Origin: Leguminivora glycinivorella
Lineage: Eukaryota; Arthropoda; Insecta; Lepidoptera; Tortricidae
Reading direction: 5' to 3'
DNA: 64,000 nt
Assembly (NCBI RefSeq): GCF_023078275.1
Contig: NC_062974.1
Coordinates: 28,043,033 to 28,107,032, forward strand
In this document: piece after piece, positions 21,127 through 30,868 of the stretch
Position numbering within the stretch: the stretch's first letter is position 1
How the letters are laid out: the number at the start of each line of letters is the position of its first letter
Position numbers and translations under genes: made by a program
Notes under the pieces: generated by a model
What the model saw: the letters and a program-made list of their open reading frames with translations, nothing else
Database searches by the model: none
Told to the model about the DNA's origin: nothing

Positions 21127-21272
21127 TAGGACGTAGACGGCCTGATTTAGACGGCGTGCGAACTCGCAAACGATTTTAGTTACATTGCGGGCTGTTGAGG
21201 TTACATACAATTTTGCACAGGCATCAAATACCGCAATGTAATAAAACTCGTACGCGAGTTCTCGTACCTTCT
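21127..21272. repeat. Foldback element GCGAACTCGC
   Basis: GCGTGCGAACTCGCAAACGA with ATTTTAGTTACATTGCGG on the left; CCGCAATGTAATAAAACTCG and TACGCGAGTTCTCGTACC on the right. Imperfect hairpin. Confidence 0.65.
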
Positions 21273-21883
21273 AAATGGGTCATAGACACACCAGAAATAT
21301 TGTACGTCCGTTACTTACTGGCTTTTAAGTTGAACTACTTTGAATATTTGATGCAACCATATTTTAAAAACGTCACATATCAATCAACTTTTCTAAAGCG
21401 AACCAGAGCGTGACTTTTCTTAATAAGCGAGCACAAGCACTAAGTTTTCGCGCCAAATCTGCGAAAGGATGCCCGGAAGTCTCGCTAATTAAAGACGAAT
21501 GAATTCCGAATGTGCGCGTTCCATTTTCGAATTACATAAGTCGATTGTTATCTTAACGAGTTGCGTCATGAGAACGTTTTGGAACGCATCGTTTAGTTTT
21601 AAAACTATTATTTTAAAAAGTCGCACGATGCTCTATGTCCTTCATTGGAAGTTGATAGCCTGATTTGATAATTTTGTTCTGATGAGTGATATAATTTGCA
21701 TTTTCTATAACTATGATGTCATTCCCAACTTTTGGGTACTAGTGAATAGTCCAAGTTTAACGCTGCTCCGCTGAATGAGTGTCGTACATACCGACTTTAT
21801 AAATTGGTACATAAAACAAAAATAATTTCCATAAATTGTCTTGTGGAATACGCATTTCGTGAATACTTTACCGTCACATAAAT
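21273..21883. other. No recognisable feature
   Basis: No supported gene or inverted repeat. Confidence 0.45.
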
Positions 21884-22254
21884 AGGCATTTTCAGAATTT
21901 GGGATCCCCCCAATTAGCGTAAGTTTTTAACTTCCGATTAGCAGAAACGTCTGCCAGAGGCCGTGAGTTCAAGTCTCACCCAAGGCAGACATTTTCCACT
22001 TTTAAATTTATTCTAAGCCTAGCGTAAGTTGTTAACAAAAATTAACTCACTGTCAGTTGTGACGATAATTAAGCATGAAATTTCAATAAAAATATTGTTC
22101 TTATGTTAGTTACATAAACTTTAAGCGATAATCTACATTCATAATGTGAAAAAAGTAAATTTTTAGATATTTTATGCTTAAAGGTCGTCTAACAGCGAGT
22201 TAATTTTTGTTAACGACTTACCCTAATTGGGGGACCCAAATTCTGAAAATACCC
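21884..22254. mobile_element. TIR element (copy 2) carrying a SINE fragment
   Basis: AGGCATTTTCAGAATTTGGG and TTAGCGTAAGTTTTTAAC at the left; GTTAACGACTTACCCTAATT and CCCAAATTCTGAAAATACCC at the right; the middle matches 3780-3960. A SINE family C piece duplicates GCGTAAGTT around itself. Confidence 0.72.
21930..22020 (+). mobile_element. SINE family C fragment inside a TIR element
   Basis: GTGAGTTCAAGTCTCACCC (box B) then AAGGCAGACATTTTCCACTT and TTTATTCTAAGCCTAG. It interrupts the left arm of the TIR element 21884-22254: AGCGTAAGTTTTTAAC lies before it and AGCGTAAGTTGTTAAC after. Confidence 0.65.
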
Positions 22255-22521
22255 AAATACCTAATTCGAGCTAATTTACCATCAATGAATTCTTCAAAAT
22301 TCTTCTTGAAGAGAAACGTTTTCTTTGTTTTCGAATTTCAGTAATTTGTCCACGTACATTTTTAGGGTCAATATTCGGAATTTCCTTAAGAGACTTCCTT
22401 CCTGTATTCCGGCATCGGTCTTCGAACTTACATTGGACTTTTGCCAGAGAAACGCTTGCAAATCTATTCACGAAACATCTTGATTGACCGTACTTTACCA
22501 ACATGACTTGACCTCAAGAAT

Positions 22522-22842
22522 AGGGATGACTACGACTAAATAAAAAAATGGCATTCTGTTTAGTCCGTCAGTTAGATCGTCCAAAAATACTGAACACATA
22601 TTTTTCGCTTTTTCTAATTATTAATGAAAAAATACAAAGATATAGATAGAGCATCAAAGTTCCGGAGGCGGAGTGGGGGCTAATGACATCACTTCTAAGT
22701 AAAAATTGTACCTAGGCGTGACGTCACGCGAAACTTCAACGCACTGTACCGTCGTCATTTTACGTTTACGAGAAAAAAAAATGTCTAAAATTCTTTGATT
22801 AACTGACGGACTAATTAGTTTTTTTAGTCGTCTCGCCTATTG
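22522..22842. mobile_element. TIR MITE GGGATGACTACGACTAAA
   Basis: Left ATGACTACGACTAAATAAAA and TTTAGTCCGTCAGTTAGATC; right GATTAACTGACGGACTAATT + AGTTTTTTTAGTCGTCTCGC. Arms about 50 bp, non-coding middle including GGAGGCGGAGTGGGGGCTAA. Confidence 0.7.
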
Positions 22843-22979
22843 AAAGAATCAAGTATTAGAATCATCATTACCTAATATTATGGCAAAAGGTTAGCTCAAT
22901 TTTATTTATTCGTCTTTCGCATTCGTTTGAATATATTGATAATTTGATAAGTAGCATTTGTATTTTTGTATGAATGAAC

Positions 22980-24762
22980 GTGTGTGTGTGGATTGAGTGA
23001 GCACCTTCCGAAAATAAAAAAAAATATGCTGATCATTTAGTAAAAGTTCTAAAACAATTGTAAAACGAATCTCTGAATTTGTAAAAAGATAAATCAAAAG
23101 ATACAGCCATTAACATGTGCTCACTCAGTTCTCACAAACTACCAACGAAAACAGTGAATATATTCATTTAACATATAATATTTATATACTAACATTTAGT
23201 AAAAAATAGGCCAACCTACCTCTATAAATATTAGATCACCTTGTGACGTATTAAATTTTTTACAAATAGTTTCTTATGCTCACTCAATCCACACACTTTT
23301 GAAAAGCCGAATTTTGATGAAAAACATAAGATTTAGACCGCTATTATATGTGTATAGTTTAGTAAAAGTGAAATGGGAATTTGTAAAATACAAAACAAAC
23401 CACTAACGTGTCAGGTTTTTTTATAATAAATTTTTGTAAGTGCTCACTCAGTCCACACGTTTTGAGAAAGTTAAAAATGTAAATATCTTACGATTTGTAG
23501 CACCTAAGACACTCGAAAGTACTTCAACATTTAGTAAAAATTTTTACTAAATATCCACCATCTAATATTTTATATTCGTTGTCTGGTTTTAAAGATATTC
23601 AGACATAACTTTTCTCATACAAATGTATCAAGTAGGGTGACCACACTATGTCGGCTCCTGATTTTCCCCACCTTCCCATTGTCATATTGAGATTGGGAAG
23701 TTTCGTTCAATTTTGATAATAGTTCACCGGATTTGTAAGTGGGAGCGAGAAAAGAATAACTATTTCTCGCTCCCACTTACAAATCCGGTACGCTCATCTG
23801 TTAGCGCGATTAGATTACCAGGTTCTGGTTTCTTACTAGTGAAGTATTATATTCTTTGTTTCTTACCAATTATCATTCATGTCCTTTTTAATGCATGCAT
23901 GTCGATATGGTTATTATCCTGACGTCGATAAAAATTACACAATACACATCATCACTAGGCCAAGAACATAACCTAAAAACAGTTTGCAGATGGATAATTA
24001 ATATGGTATTAGTTTAATATTATCAAAATTGAACGAACGAAACTCCCCAATCTCAATATGACAATGGGAAGGTGGGGAAAATCAGGAGCCGACATAGTGT
24101 AGTCACCCTACTTGATACATTTGTATGAGAAAAGTTATGTCTGAATATCTTTAAAACCAGACAACGAATATAAAATATTAGATGGTGGATATTTAGTAAA
24201 AATTTTTACTAAATGTTGAAGTACTTTCGAGTGTCTTAGGTGCTACAAATCGTAAGATATTTACATTTTTAACTTTCTCAAAACGTGTGGACTGAGTGAG
24301 CACTTACAAAAATTTATTATAAAAAAACCTGACACGTTAGTGGTTCGTTTTGTATTTTACAAATTCCCATTTCACTTTTACTAAACTATACACATATAAT
24401 AGCGGTCTAAATCTTATGTTTTTCATCAAAATTCGGCTTTTCAAAAGTGTGTGGATTGAGTGAGCATAAGAAACTATTTGTAAAAAATTTAATACGTCAC
24501 TAGGTGATCTAATATTTATAGAGGTAGGTTGGCCTATTTTTTACTAAATGTTAGTATATAAATATTATATGTTAAATGAATATATTCACTGTTTTCGTTG
24601 GTAGTTTGTGAGAACTGAGTGAGCACATGTTAATGGCTGTATCTTTTGATTTATCTTTTTACAAATTCAGAGATTCGTTTTACAATTGTTTTAGAACTTT
24701 TACTAAATGATCAGCATATTTTTTTTATTTTCGGAAGGTGCTCACTCAATCCACACACACAC
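22980..24762. mobile_element. Palindromic Mutator-like non-autonomous element
   Basis: Two arms, 22980-23721 and 24018-24762, are reverse complements over about 745 bp with only a handful of differences (for example CACCTTGTGACG versus CACCTAGTGACG, and a 4-bp GTTC indel). A 296-bp spacer separates them. The tips match exactly (GTGTGTGTGTGGATTGAGTG) and are bordered by a perfect 9-bp direct repeat TGAATGAAC (22971-22979 and 24763-24771). Long TIRs with a 9-bp target duplication fit the Mutator superfamily (family knowledge). No transposase is encoded. Each arm has four GTGCTCACTCA(A/G)TCCACAC-type and TTTAGTAAAA modules about 150 bp apart. Confidence 0.85.
23725..23790. repeat. Inner hairpin in the Mutator-like spacer
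   Basis: CACCGGATTTGTAAGTGGGA pairs with TCCCACTTACAAATCCGGT around a short loop (AAGAATAACTATT). It lies at the left edge of the spacer and is not part of the long arms. Confidence 0.75.
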
Positions 24763-24771
24763 TGAATGAAC

Positions 24772-26039
24772 TGGCTCTTACAGCTGAAACAACTTCTACT
24801 AGCTGTATTAAGAGCATGGCCACACATGACATACATCTTCTGAGGGGTTTCTTATTTGCATCATCGAGACGCTCCTATTTTTTTGCTATTTATATTCTAG
24901 GACTACAAGAACGAAGGAAAAAGTAAGGTAATTGTTCAAAGATAGGCTAAGTGTATCTGTGTGATCTGATATTAATATAAGATGAGGTAAGTACACGTAT
25001 GTCCACTTATGTTCAACCGTTCTATAAAAAAAATCTCGGACCTCACACTTTATAAGTTATTAAGGAAAATAGCACAGTTCATAGAAACCAATTTGTATCC
25101 AACAAAATGTTACCTAGCAGGGAAATCTAATCTAGCAGGAAAAAAATAAACAAAAAATGTATGTGCTCTGTGAACGAGAATTTATTTTTATACTAGTTCA
25201 CATGAAACCGTAAGTGTCGTGAATAACCGGCCATCTTTGATTCTCACCGAGAAATTAACTTTCCACGTTCGCGCTTTTCTTAGCCAATTACTTTCTAGCT
25301 GAGAGACGTATGTTGGCTGCTGCTACAGAAAGTGGGTAAAATGCGATTTAGATAAACCATTGATTTGATTAATCTGACACGCGACGCTGTGGGATTTATA
25401 TTGGAAACACAAATAGAAAGTCCAATTATTTTTATTTATTTTTATCAAAGAAACGTTCCATTATCCTACAAGTTTATTTCTACTGAGCTGTGCAAGGTAG
25501 TCTAATAAATATATAATATTCTAGACTGTTATATAGAATTGTAGATAGTGAATAAATAGGGTAAATTAGCCAATAATTGGCCCTCAAACGTGGTTTTATC
25601 ATTAGATTTACTTTTTACTAAAGTGACTCCACTCCAAAAGGTTGATGTCGAACAATGTGGTCGCTACTAGTATAGTTTACCTTACTATGTATATGTATTA
25701 AGTTTCGATATATGTATATTGTATGGTATGAATGAAGCATATATGTAGATTAAACGCACCGAGTTTACAGTTAAGAAATACCTCGTTACTTTATCGATAA
25801 TTACAATCTAAATCACGCTTTTGAACGATGTCATAATTAATCATTATTAGCATGTCCATATAGGACGTGTGGCAACCAGAGACCAACTATTATATCATCT
25901 ATAGGGCACTCATACACCACAATCAAGTATCCCATAAAGGGGTAGGCAGAGCACATGAAACTCAAGCAAGTCAGTGCCTCTCTTGGCAAATAATAATTTG
26001 AAAGAAAATGAAACTGTGACATTCCAGTGCAGCGTGCGT
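24772..26039. other. No recognisable gene
   Basis: AT-rich, no repeats shared with other parts of the window noticed. Confidence 0.5.
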
Positions 26040-26215
26040 CGCCGATTGCACAAGCGCTCACAAAACGCTCATGAAACGAAACGCTCTATCTCTATCTATC
26101 TCTATCGCTCTTGCGTATTGGCGCGACAGAGCCAGACTACCTTCCGCGGCGTTTCGTTTTCGTTTCGCGTCGTATAAATAGTATAAATTCCTTGCGGCTA
26201 CGGGGCCAGTTTACC
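26040..26215. mobile_element. Hairpin MITE 'GTAGCCGAATGGCAC' (diverged copy)
   Basis: GCACAAGCGCTCACAAAACG, CTATCGCTCTTGCGTATTGG and GCGGCGTTTCGTTTTCGTTT parts match 48685-48837; the right end GGCTACGGGGCC is kept. Confidence 0.65.
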
Positions 26216-26689
26216 AGCCTCTCGCCTGCGTCACAAGTGTCACAACACACGGGAATAATAAAAAAAATGTTTTTTTTAAATGGCTTCGCGCTCCTGGCGC
26301 ATTCAACCAGCCGAGTGAAAAAAAAATTGTTGCAAGATGTGTATACAGGCACAGGCCTACGTTTAACGTAACTTTTTTGAAGCGTGCGAATGCGAACCAC
26401 ATACAAGTATCTTTCAAAAATGGGTAAAGGTGCCGAATAGTGGTACTGACCTTCGTGACGTAACATCCGATTTTCTAAACAGATGGATCCGTTACACCGC
26501 AACTTGACCTTCCGTGAATAAATTACCTATTCATACCAACATAAGTTTGCTGGTGCTTCAAATACATTACTTATAAGTTATTCAATTTATATTTAGGGTT
26601 TTATTGCTATTATGCTACTATAAATATTGATATGAATGAGACTTTTTAAAGACTTTCGAGTCAAACGACATTTTTTCGTCTTTTGACTC

Positions 26690-26880
26690 CTATTTTTTTT
26701 TATAAATGGGCTTACTCTGGGCCACAGATTAGCCGAGGGCAAAGACGTGGCCTACGATGGAGTGAGCTCGCCCAGAAGATGCCTGTTCACTCTGGATTTA
26801 TCATTAAAAAAAATATTAGGGAATCTCATACATACCAAGCAGCATACAAAACTCAAGAAAACTTTAAATAATATTTTTAT
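26690..26880 (-). mobile_element. LINE 3' end
   Basis: Same 3' end as 27831-27959 (GGGCGAGCTCACTCCATCGT, AGAGTAAGCCCATTTATA) with a poly-T left edge; the extent at the right is uncertain. Confidence 0.65.
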
Positions 26881-26964
26881 TTTTTTACCACCCATAGTCA
26901 ACAACATACTGAATAACGGATGATATAATATTTTCTTCGGTTACCGCGATAGTTAGGTACTTAT

Positions 26965-27137
26965 GAAATAAAACTATGGAAACGGATTAAATTGCGTATT
27001 TACAATTCATCCCGACGTTTCGAACACTTTACATCAGCATTCGTGGTCAACGGGTGACACGAATGCTGTAAAGTGTTCGAAACGTCGGGATGAATTGTAA
27101 ATACGCGATTTAATCCGTTTCCATAGTTTTATTTCAA
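26965..27137. repeat. Foldback element with CGAAACGTCGGGATG arms
   Basis: Two arms of about 75 bp: AAATAAAACTATGGAAACGG + ATTAAATTGCG...CCCGACGTTTCGAACACTTT and its complement, separated by AACGGGTGACACGAATGC. A single arm lies at 945-1080. The GAAACGTC-GGG part resembles the 3' half of a Penelope-type hammerhead, but a CTGANGA core is not intact. Confidence 0.75.
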
Positions 27138-27612
27138 CGGATGATATGTTCATCAAAACGCTCGGTGCATTGGGAGATGATGAATCAAATACATTTAAAA
27201 AAAATCCAGATATAAAAATAAGGACTGCGTTCGGTTGTATGAAAAGCCGGTTATGGACTTTCTGGGCGATCGTCCTCTTTTGATCCTAACAGCAAACACA
27301 ACTTTGCCCAAGTCAATCGCCAATAAGTCAAAGTAATGACTTATAGACCGAAAGCCAAATGTCAGTGACATAACGAGCTAATGAGGTACTCGGGTATATT
27401 AAAAACCGATTAGTTACATAATAGTGGCACACATTAGGGTCATGCGAATTGTGGTTTTCCGCGGGTCAACCGGATGAAGTGTCTTTTCAGTATGTCATGA
27501 TTGTCATCTCATCATAAACACTTGTCAAGTACAACAAACCAGCAACCGCTTGCATTTGACCGACATTACACATATTCTTTATAAAAATTTAAGATTTTTG
27601 CTGAGAACTACC
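27138..27612. other. No recognisable feature
   Basis: No supported gene or repeat. Confidence 0.45.
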
Positions 27613-28016
27613 TATACAGCATGTATCTTAACGAAAAGCCAACACTTAAACCCGTTAACGTTTAGATCATACTGAGTAATTTCTGCTATGGGACCAAGAC
27701 TGAAATCGCTAAAAAAATATTTAAGCTCCCATAGAAAAATTCAGCTTCACACGACCAAAATACAAGAAACAGCCAATTTTTTTTTTGGGAATTCAGGGTT
27801 GGTACCTTAGTAAAAGTCGCTCAGTATGATTTTTTTTTTATTATTATAAATGGGCTTACTCTTGACCACAGACTAGCCAAAGGTAAAGACGTGGCCTACG
27901 ATGGAGTGAGCTCGCCCAGAAGATGCCTGTTCACTCTTGATTTGAAGGTTGCCGGGTTTTGATCTAAACGTTAACGGGTTTAAGTATTGGCTTTTCGTTC
28001 AGATACATGCTGTATA
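27613..28016. mobile_element. TIR element interrupted by LINE 3' end
   Basis: Left TATACAGCATGTATCTTAAC + GAAAAGCC...CCCGTTAACGTTTAGATC + ATACTGAG; right CTCAGTATGA, then, after a LINE insert, TGATCTAAACGTTAACGGGT ending ATACATGCTGTATA. Arms about 75 bp. Confidence 0.75.
27831..27959 (-). mobile_element. LINE 3' end inserted in TIR element
   Basis: Minus strand: AACCTTCAAATCAAGAGTGA, CAGGCATCTTCTGGGCGAGC, ending CCCATTTATAATAATAAAAA. TGAT lies on both sides (27827-27830 and 27960-27963). Same family as 26690 and 29245. Confidence 0.78.
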
Positions 28017-28017
28017 T

Positions 28018-28175
28018 AATAACAGAAGAGGGAAGAGGGAAAATGCTTGGGCACCTGATACGACACGACGAATTCATTAAAAGTATATTAGAAGAAAGAA
28101 TTGAAACAAGAAGGCAAAGGGGGGGACCAAGGAGAGCGTATACGTATAACTCAAATAAAGGATCAACGCCGTGAA
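28018..28175 (+). pseudogene. RTE-like LINE C-terminal fragment
   Basis: Encodes GRGKMLGHLIRHDEFIKSIL then EERIETRRQRGGPRRAYT, the 'MLGHxLRHD...I.EG.I..RR.RGRPR' end of RTE-like proteins, then runs into stops. 5' truncated. Confidence 0.75.
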
Positions 28176-28306
28176 GACCGGAAGACCGGACACATGGAAG
28201 TTGCTCCGCCGACAAGAGTCCAACCTTTAATTTAGTGATGATAATGTCGCCACCTAACCGAATATCAACCAAAGATAAGATGTCATCTGATACCGACCGA
28301 CCGGGG

Positions 28307-28562
28307 TTTGACGACCGGTCTGGCTCAGTCGGTAGTGACCCTGCCTGCTAAGCCGCGGTCCTGGGTTCGAATCCCGGTAAGGGCATTTATTTGTGTGATG
28401 AGCACAGATATTTGTTCCTGAGTCATGGATGTTTTTCTATGTATATAAGTATGTATTTATCTATTTAAGTATGTATATCGTCGCTTAGCATCCATATTAC
28501 AAGCTTCGCTTAGTTTGGGGCTAAGTTGATCTGTGTAAGGTGTCCCCAATATTTTTTTATTT
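28307..28562 (+). mobile_element. tRNA-derived SINE (family B)
   Basis: tRNA-like head with box A TGGCTCAGTCGGTAGTGACC and box B GGGTTCGAATCCCGG, a body GTGTGATGAGCACAGATATT and TTCCTGAGTCATGGATGTTT, and a 3' end TGATCTGTGTAAGGTGTCCC. It matches the copy at 54335. Confidence 0.8.
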
Positions 28563-28862
28563 TTTTATTTATTATACGAACATCAATTTTCATTTTTCCG
28601 TTGTGCTTTTTTTCATAACCTTTAGCTACATAGGTAGGTATCTTATACGGAGTTACATGTTAGCATATGTATAAGTATAATTCTACCCACGATGAAAGCT
28701 ATTCTGAACCCCAAGGACACTAGCTGACCTCAAGACCCTAGTCATTCGCTATGAGTTTGAGACACGAAGTCGGTCAATGGCGGCGAGCGGCAAACGTTGC
28801 CCATGCGCCGATATCGAATTAGCTAAGATAATATGTCAGGCATTCATAGCATAGAAAATTTC

Positions 28863-28911
28863 AATTTTTTAACCCCCGACGCAAAAACGACGGGGTGTTA
28901 TAAGTTTGACG

Positions 28912-28974
<63 letters not shown>

Positions 28975-29148
28975 GTGTGTGTCTGTCTGTGGCACCGTAG
29001 CTCCCGAACGGGTGAACCGATTTCGATTTAGTTTTTTTTGTTTGAAAGCTGAGTTAGTCGGGAGTGTTCTTAGCCATGTTTCATGAAAATCGGTCCACTA
29101 TGTCGCGGTCGGGGGTTTTTTCAAAATTTTAATTTTGTGGTTAGGTTA
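28863..29148 (+). repeat. Microsatellite-associated element (family 3), intact copy
   Basis: Starts TTAACCCCCGACGCAAAAAC, carries (GTCT)n at 28911-28990, and ends GGTCGGGGGTTTTTTC followed by TTTTGTGGTTAGGTTA. Both ends carry a CCCCGAC/GTCGGGG word in inverted orientation. The same family is found split at 49677-51884. Confidence 0.75.
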
Positions 29149-29244
29149 TGTAGTGTAGTGCCAAGATTTGGCTGGCCGTCTAGGTATATAAGTACTTTTA
29201 AAAAAAATCGAAATTTCTCATGGATTTTCTTCTTTACATTAAGG

Positions 29245-29397
29245 ACTAATACCGACGGACTACAATCAAATAACCCGGCAACCTTCAAATCAAGAGTGAA
29301 CAGGCATCTTCTGGGCGAGCTCACTCCATCGTAGGCCACGTCTTTGCCTTTGGCTACTCTGTGGCCAACAGTAAGCCCATTTATAAAATAAAGGAAG
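29245..29397 (+). pseudogene. LINE C-terminus and 3' end
   Basis: Encodes NNPATFKSRVNRHLLGELTP S and stop (29254-29334), then GGCCACGTCTTTGCCTTTGG and AGTAAGCCCATTTATAAAAT. Plus-strand member of the family at 26690 and 27831; 5' truncated. Confidence 0.75.
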
Positions 29398-29824
29398 GTA
29401 ACTGCAAGCCGCCTGCATGTCGACTGCAGGTGCATTATTATATTACATCTGTATCGCCCGTACAGTCTTCAGTGCCATCATAATGTATGGAAATATGTGT
29501 CAGCTGGTTCTACAGAACACCATCATTATGATTCTCGTTACATAAGATGAGATCATGCGTTAGATAGAATCGCGGGTCGCGGCCTGTTAAGAGGTCTGCA
29601 TACTTTGTTGTGTCACTTGTTCTGTGTGGTATAGTGCCCTCATTATGTAATATGTATTGTCTGTGTGAAAAATGTCGTTTTTCAAGCAAATGATAAAGTT
29701 ATACTTATTGTCGATATTCGAACATACAGTCTGAAGCAAAAATCAATGGCAACCAGCGGCTGTAACAGCTCTTATTCACTTAACAAGAAAGGCAAGTCAA
29801 GTTTTATCAACTCAGCGCCCACTT
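29398..29824. other. No recognisable feature
   Basis: A short CTGCA-rich patch (29400-29430) only. Confidence 0.45.
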
Positions 29825-29966
29825 AGTGATGCGTTTTTACATTATCTGATCCGATATCGGATGTAGGACCGCTATTCCATACATTGAAGGCGCCATCTTT
29901 GATTTCTATTTTTGAAATCCTTCCTACATCCGATATTAGATCGGATAATGTGAAAACGCACTTAGC
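29825..29966. mobile_element. Harbinger-like hairpin MITE
   Basis: Left arm GATGCGTTTTTACATTATCT, right arm ending TAATGTGAAAACGCACTTAG. Slightly diverged full-length copy. Confidence 0.78.
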
Positions 29967-30361
29967 GTCTTTTGCTGCTGAACTGTGCTGTGCTAGACTC
30001 CACTTAAGTACGGGCATCACTCTAAATACCCCTTCCTATTTTCATTGCCACATTACGAAGTTTCACTTTTTGTTTAAAAAGAGGTGAACAAGGAAATGAT
30101 ATCCAAAGTTCATAAAGCCGATTTGTAATCCTCGCAAGAAACACCGTCTACTATTGTTTAATATTATGAGAATGGAAGATACACTCGTAAAGATAAACTA
30201 TTACACAAATCACGTAAAAGATGTAAGTATGTAGGTAATGATGATGGTAATGATGGAATTATGGGAAAGTCAGGGAAATGAAAAACATTACTGTGCTCAT
30301 ACATTATACAACTTTGTCTTTCCGCACAGAATCTTTAGGAACTGTACTATAGAATTTTTTT
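29967..30361. other. No recognisable feature
   Basis: AT-rich intergenic sequence. Confidence 0.45.
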
Positions 30362-30503
30362 TTTTATGGGATAGGAGGCAAACGAGCAGACAGGTCGCCT
30401 GATGGTAAGCGATCACCGTCGCCCATGGACACCCGAAACACCAGAGGTGTTGGAGGTGCGTTGCCGGCCTTTAAGATGGATGTACGCTCTTTTCTTGAAG
30501 ATT
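30362..30503 (-). mobile_element. LINE-derived 3' end
   Basis: Plus strand reads a poly-T run then AGGAGGCAAACGAGCAGACA, GGTCGCCTGATGGTAAGCGA and GCCGGCCTTTAAGATGGATG, a frequent lepidopteran LINE 3' end in minus orientation. No coding kept. Confidence 0.6.
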
Positions 30504-30635
30504 TGAATTTAGATAAAGATAGATAAAGATAAAAATCATTTATTGTATAAACCATTCTACATATGGCGCCTTAAGAGCGTTATAACATTTCGGCGTCGGG
30601 CGAATTTAGGTATTTTACCCGCCGCGCAGAGTAAA
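30504..30635 (-). mobile_element. LINE tail fragment with (GATAAA)n
   Basis: GATAAAGATAGATAAAGATA at the left, then ATCATTTATTGTATAAACC and GGCGCCTTAAGAGCG. It lies directly left of the tail of the intact LINE, so that LINE landed in or next to it. Confidence 0.5.
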
Positions 30636-30868
30636 GTATAGACATAGACATAGACATAGACATAGACATTCTTTATTGGTAATGAAAATTACAGGTCATA
30701 ACTTTTACCATATTAGATTATTGCACATATTTATGTAATTACATCTAATACACATTATCTACATTTTATACATTTGTTCAATAACTATACATTTTTATAT
30801 AGTCTGCAATTCTTTACATATAACATTATTATTTATTATCATTAATATTTGATTATTATTAAATTGGA
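30636..30868 (-). mobile_element. 3' untranslated region and hexamer tail of the intact LINE
   Basis: Downstream of the stop the minus strand is AT-rich and ends in about five copies of a TGTCTA hexamer (30636-30667 on the plus strand reads ATAGACATAGAC). A hexamer tail rather than poly(A) is typical of target-primed LINEs with microsatellite ends. The same tail type appears at 4739-4765. Confidence 0.75.

Noticed and set aside
23713..23922. Small transposase in the palindrome spacer
   Set aside because: 69 residues without DDE or zinc-binding motifs, built partly from the inner hairpin.
26137..26502. 121-residue minus-strand protein
   Set aside because: Overlaps a hairpin MITE and has no family features; chance open frame.
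28310..28386. tRNA gene on the plus strand
   Set aside because: tRNA-like head is followed by a shared SINE body and a second copy exists at 54335.
28911..28990. Functional (GTCT)n regulatory repeat
   Set aside because: It is the microsatellite core of a dispersed element, also present at 51796.
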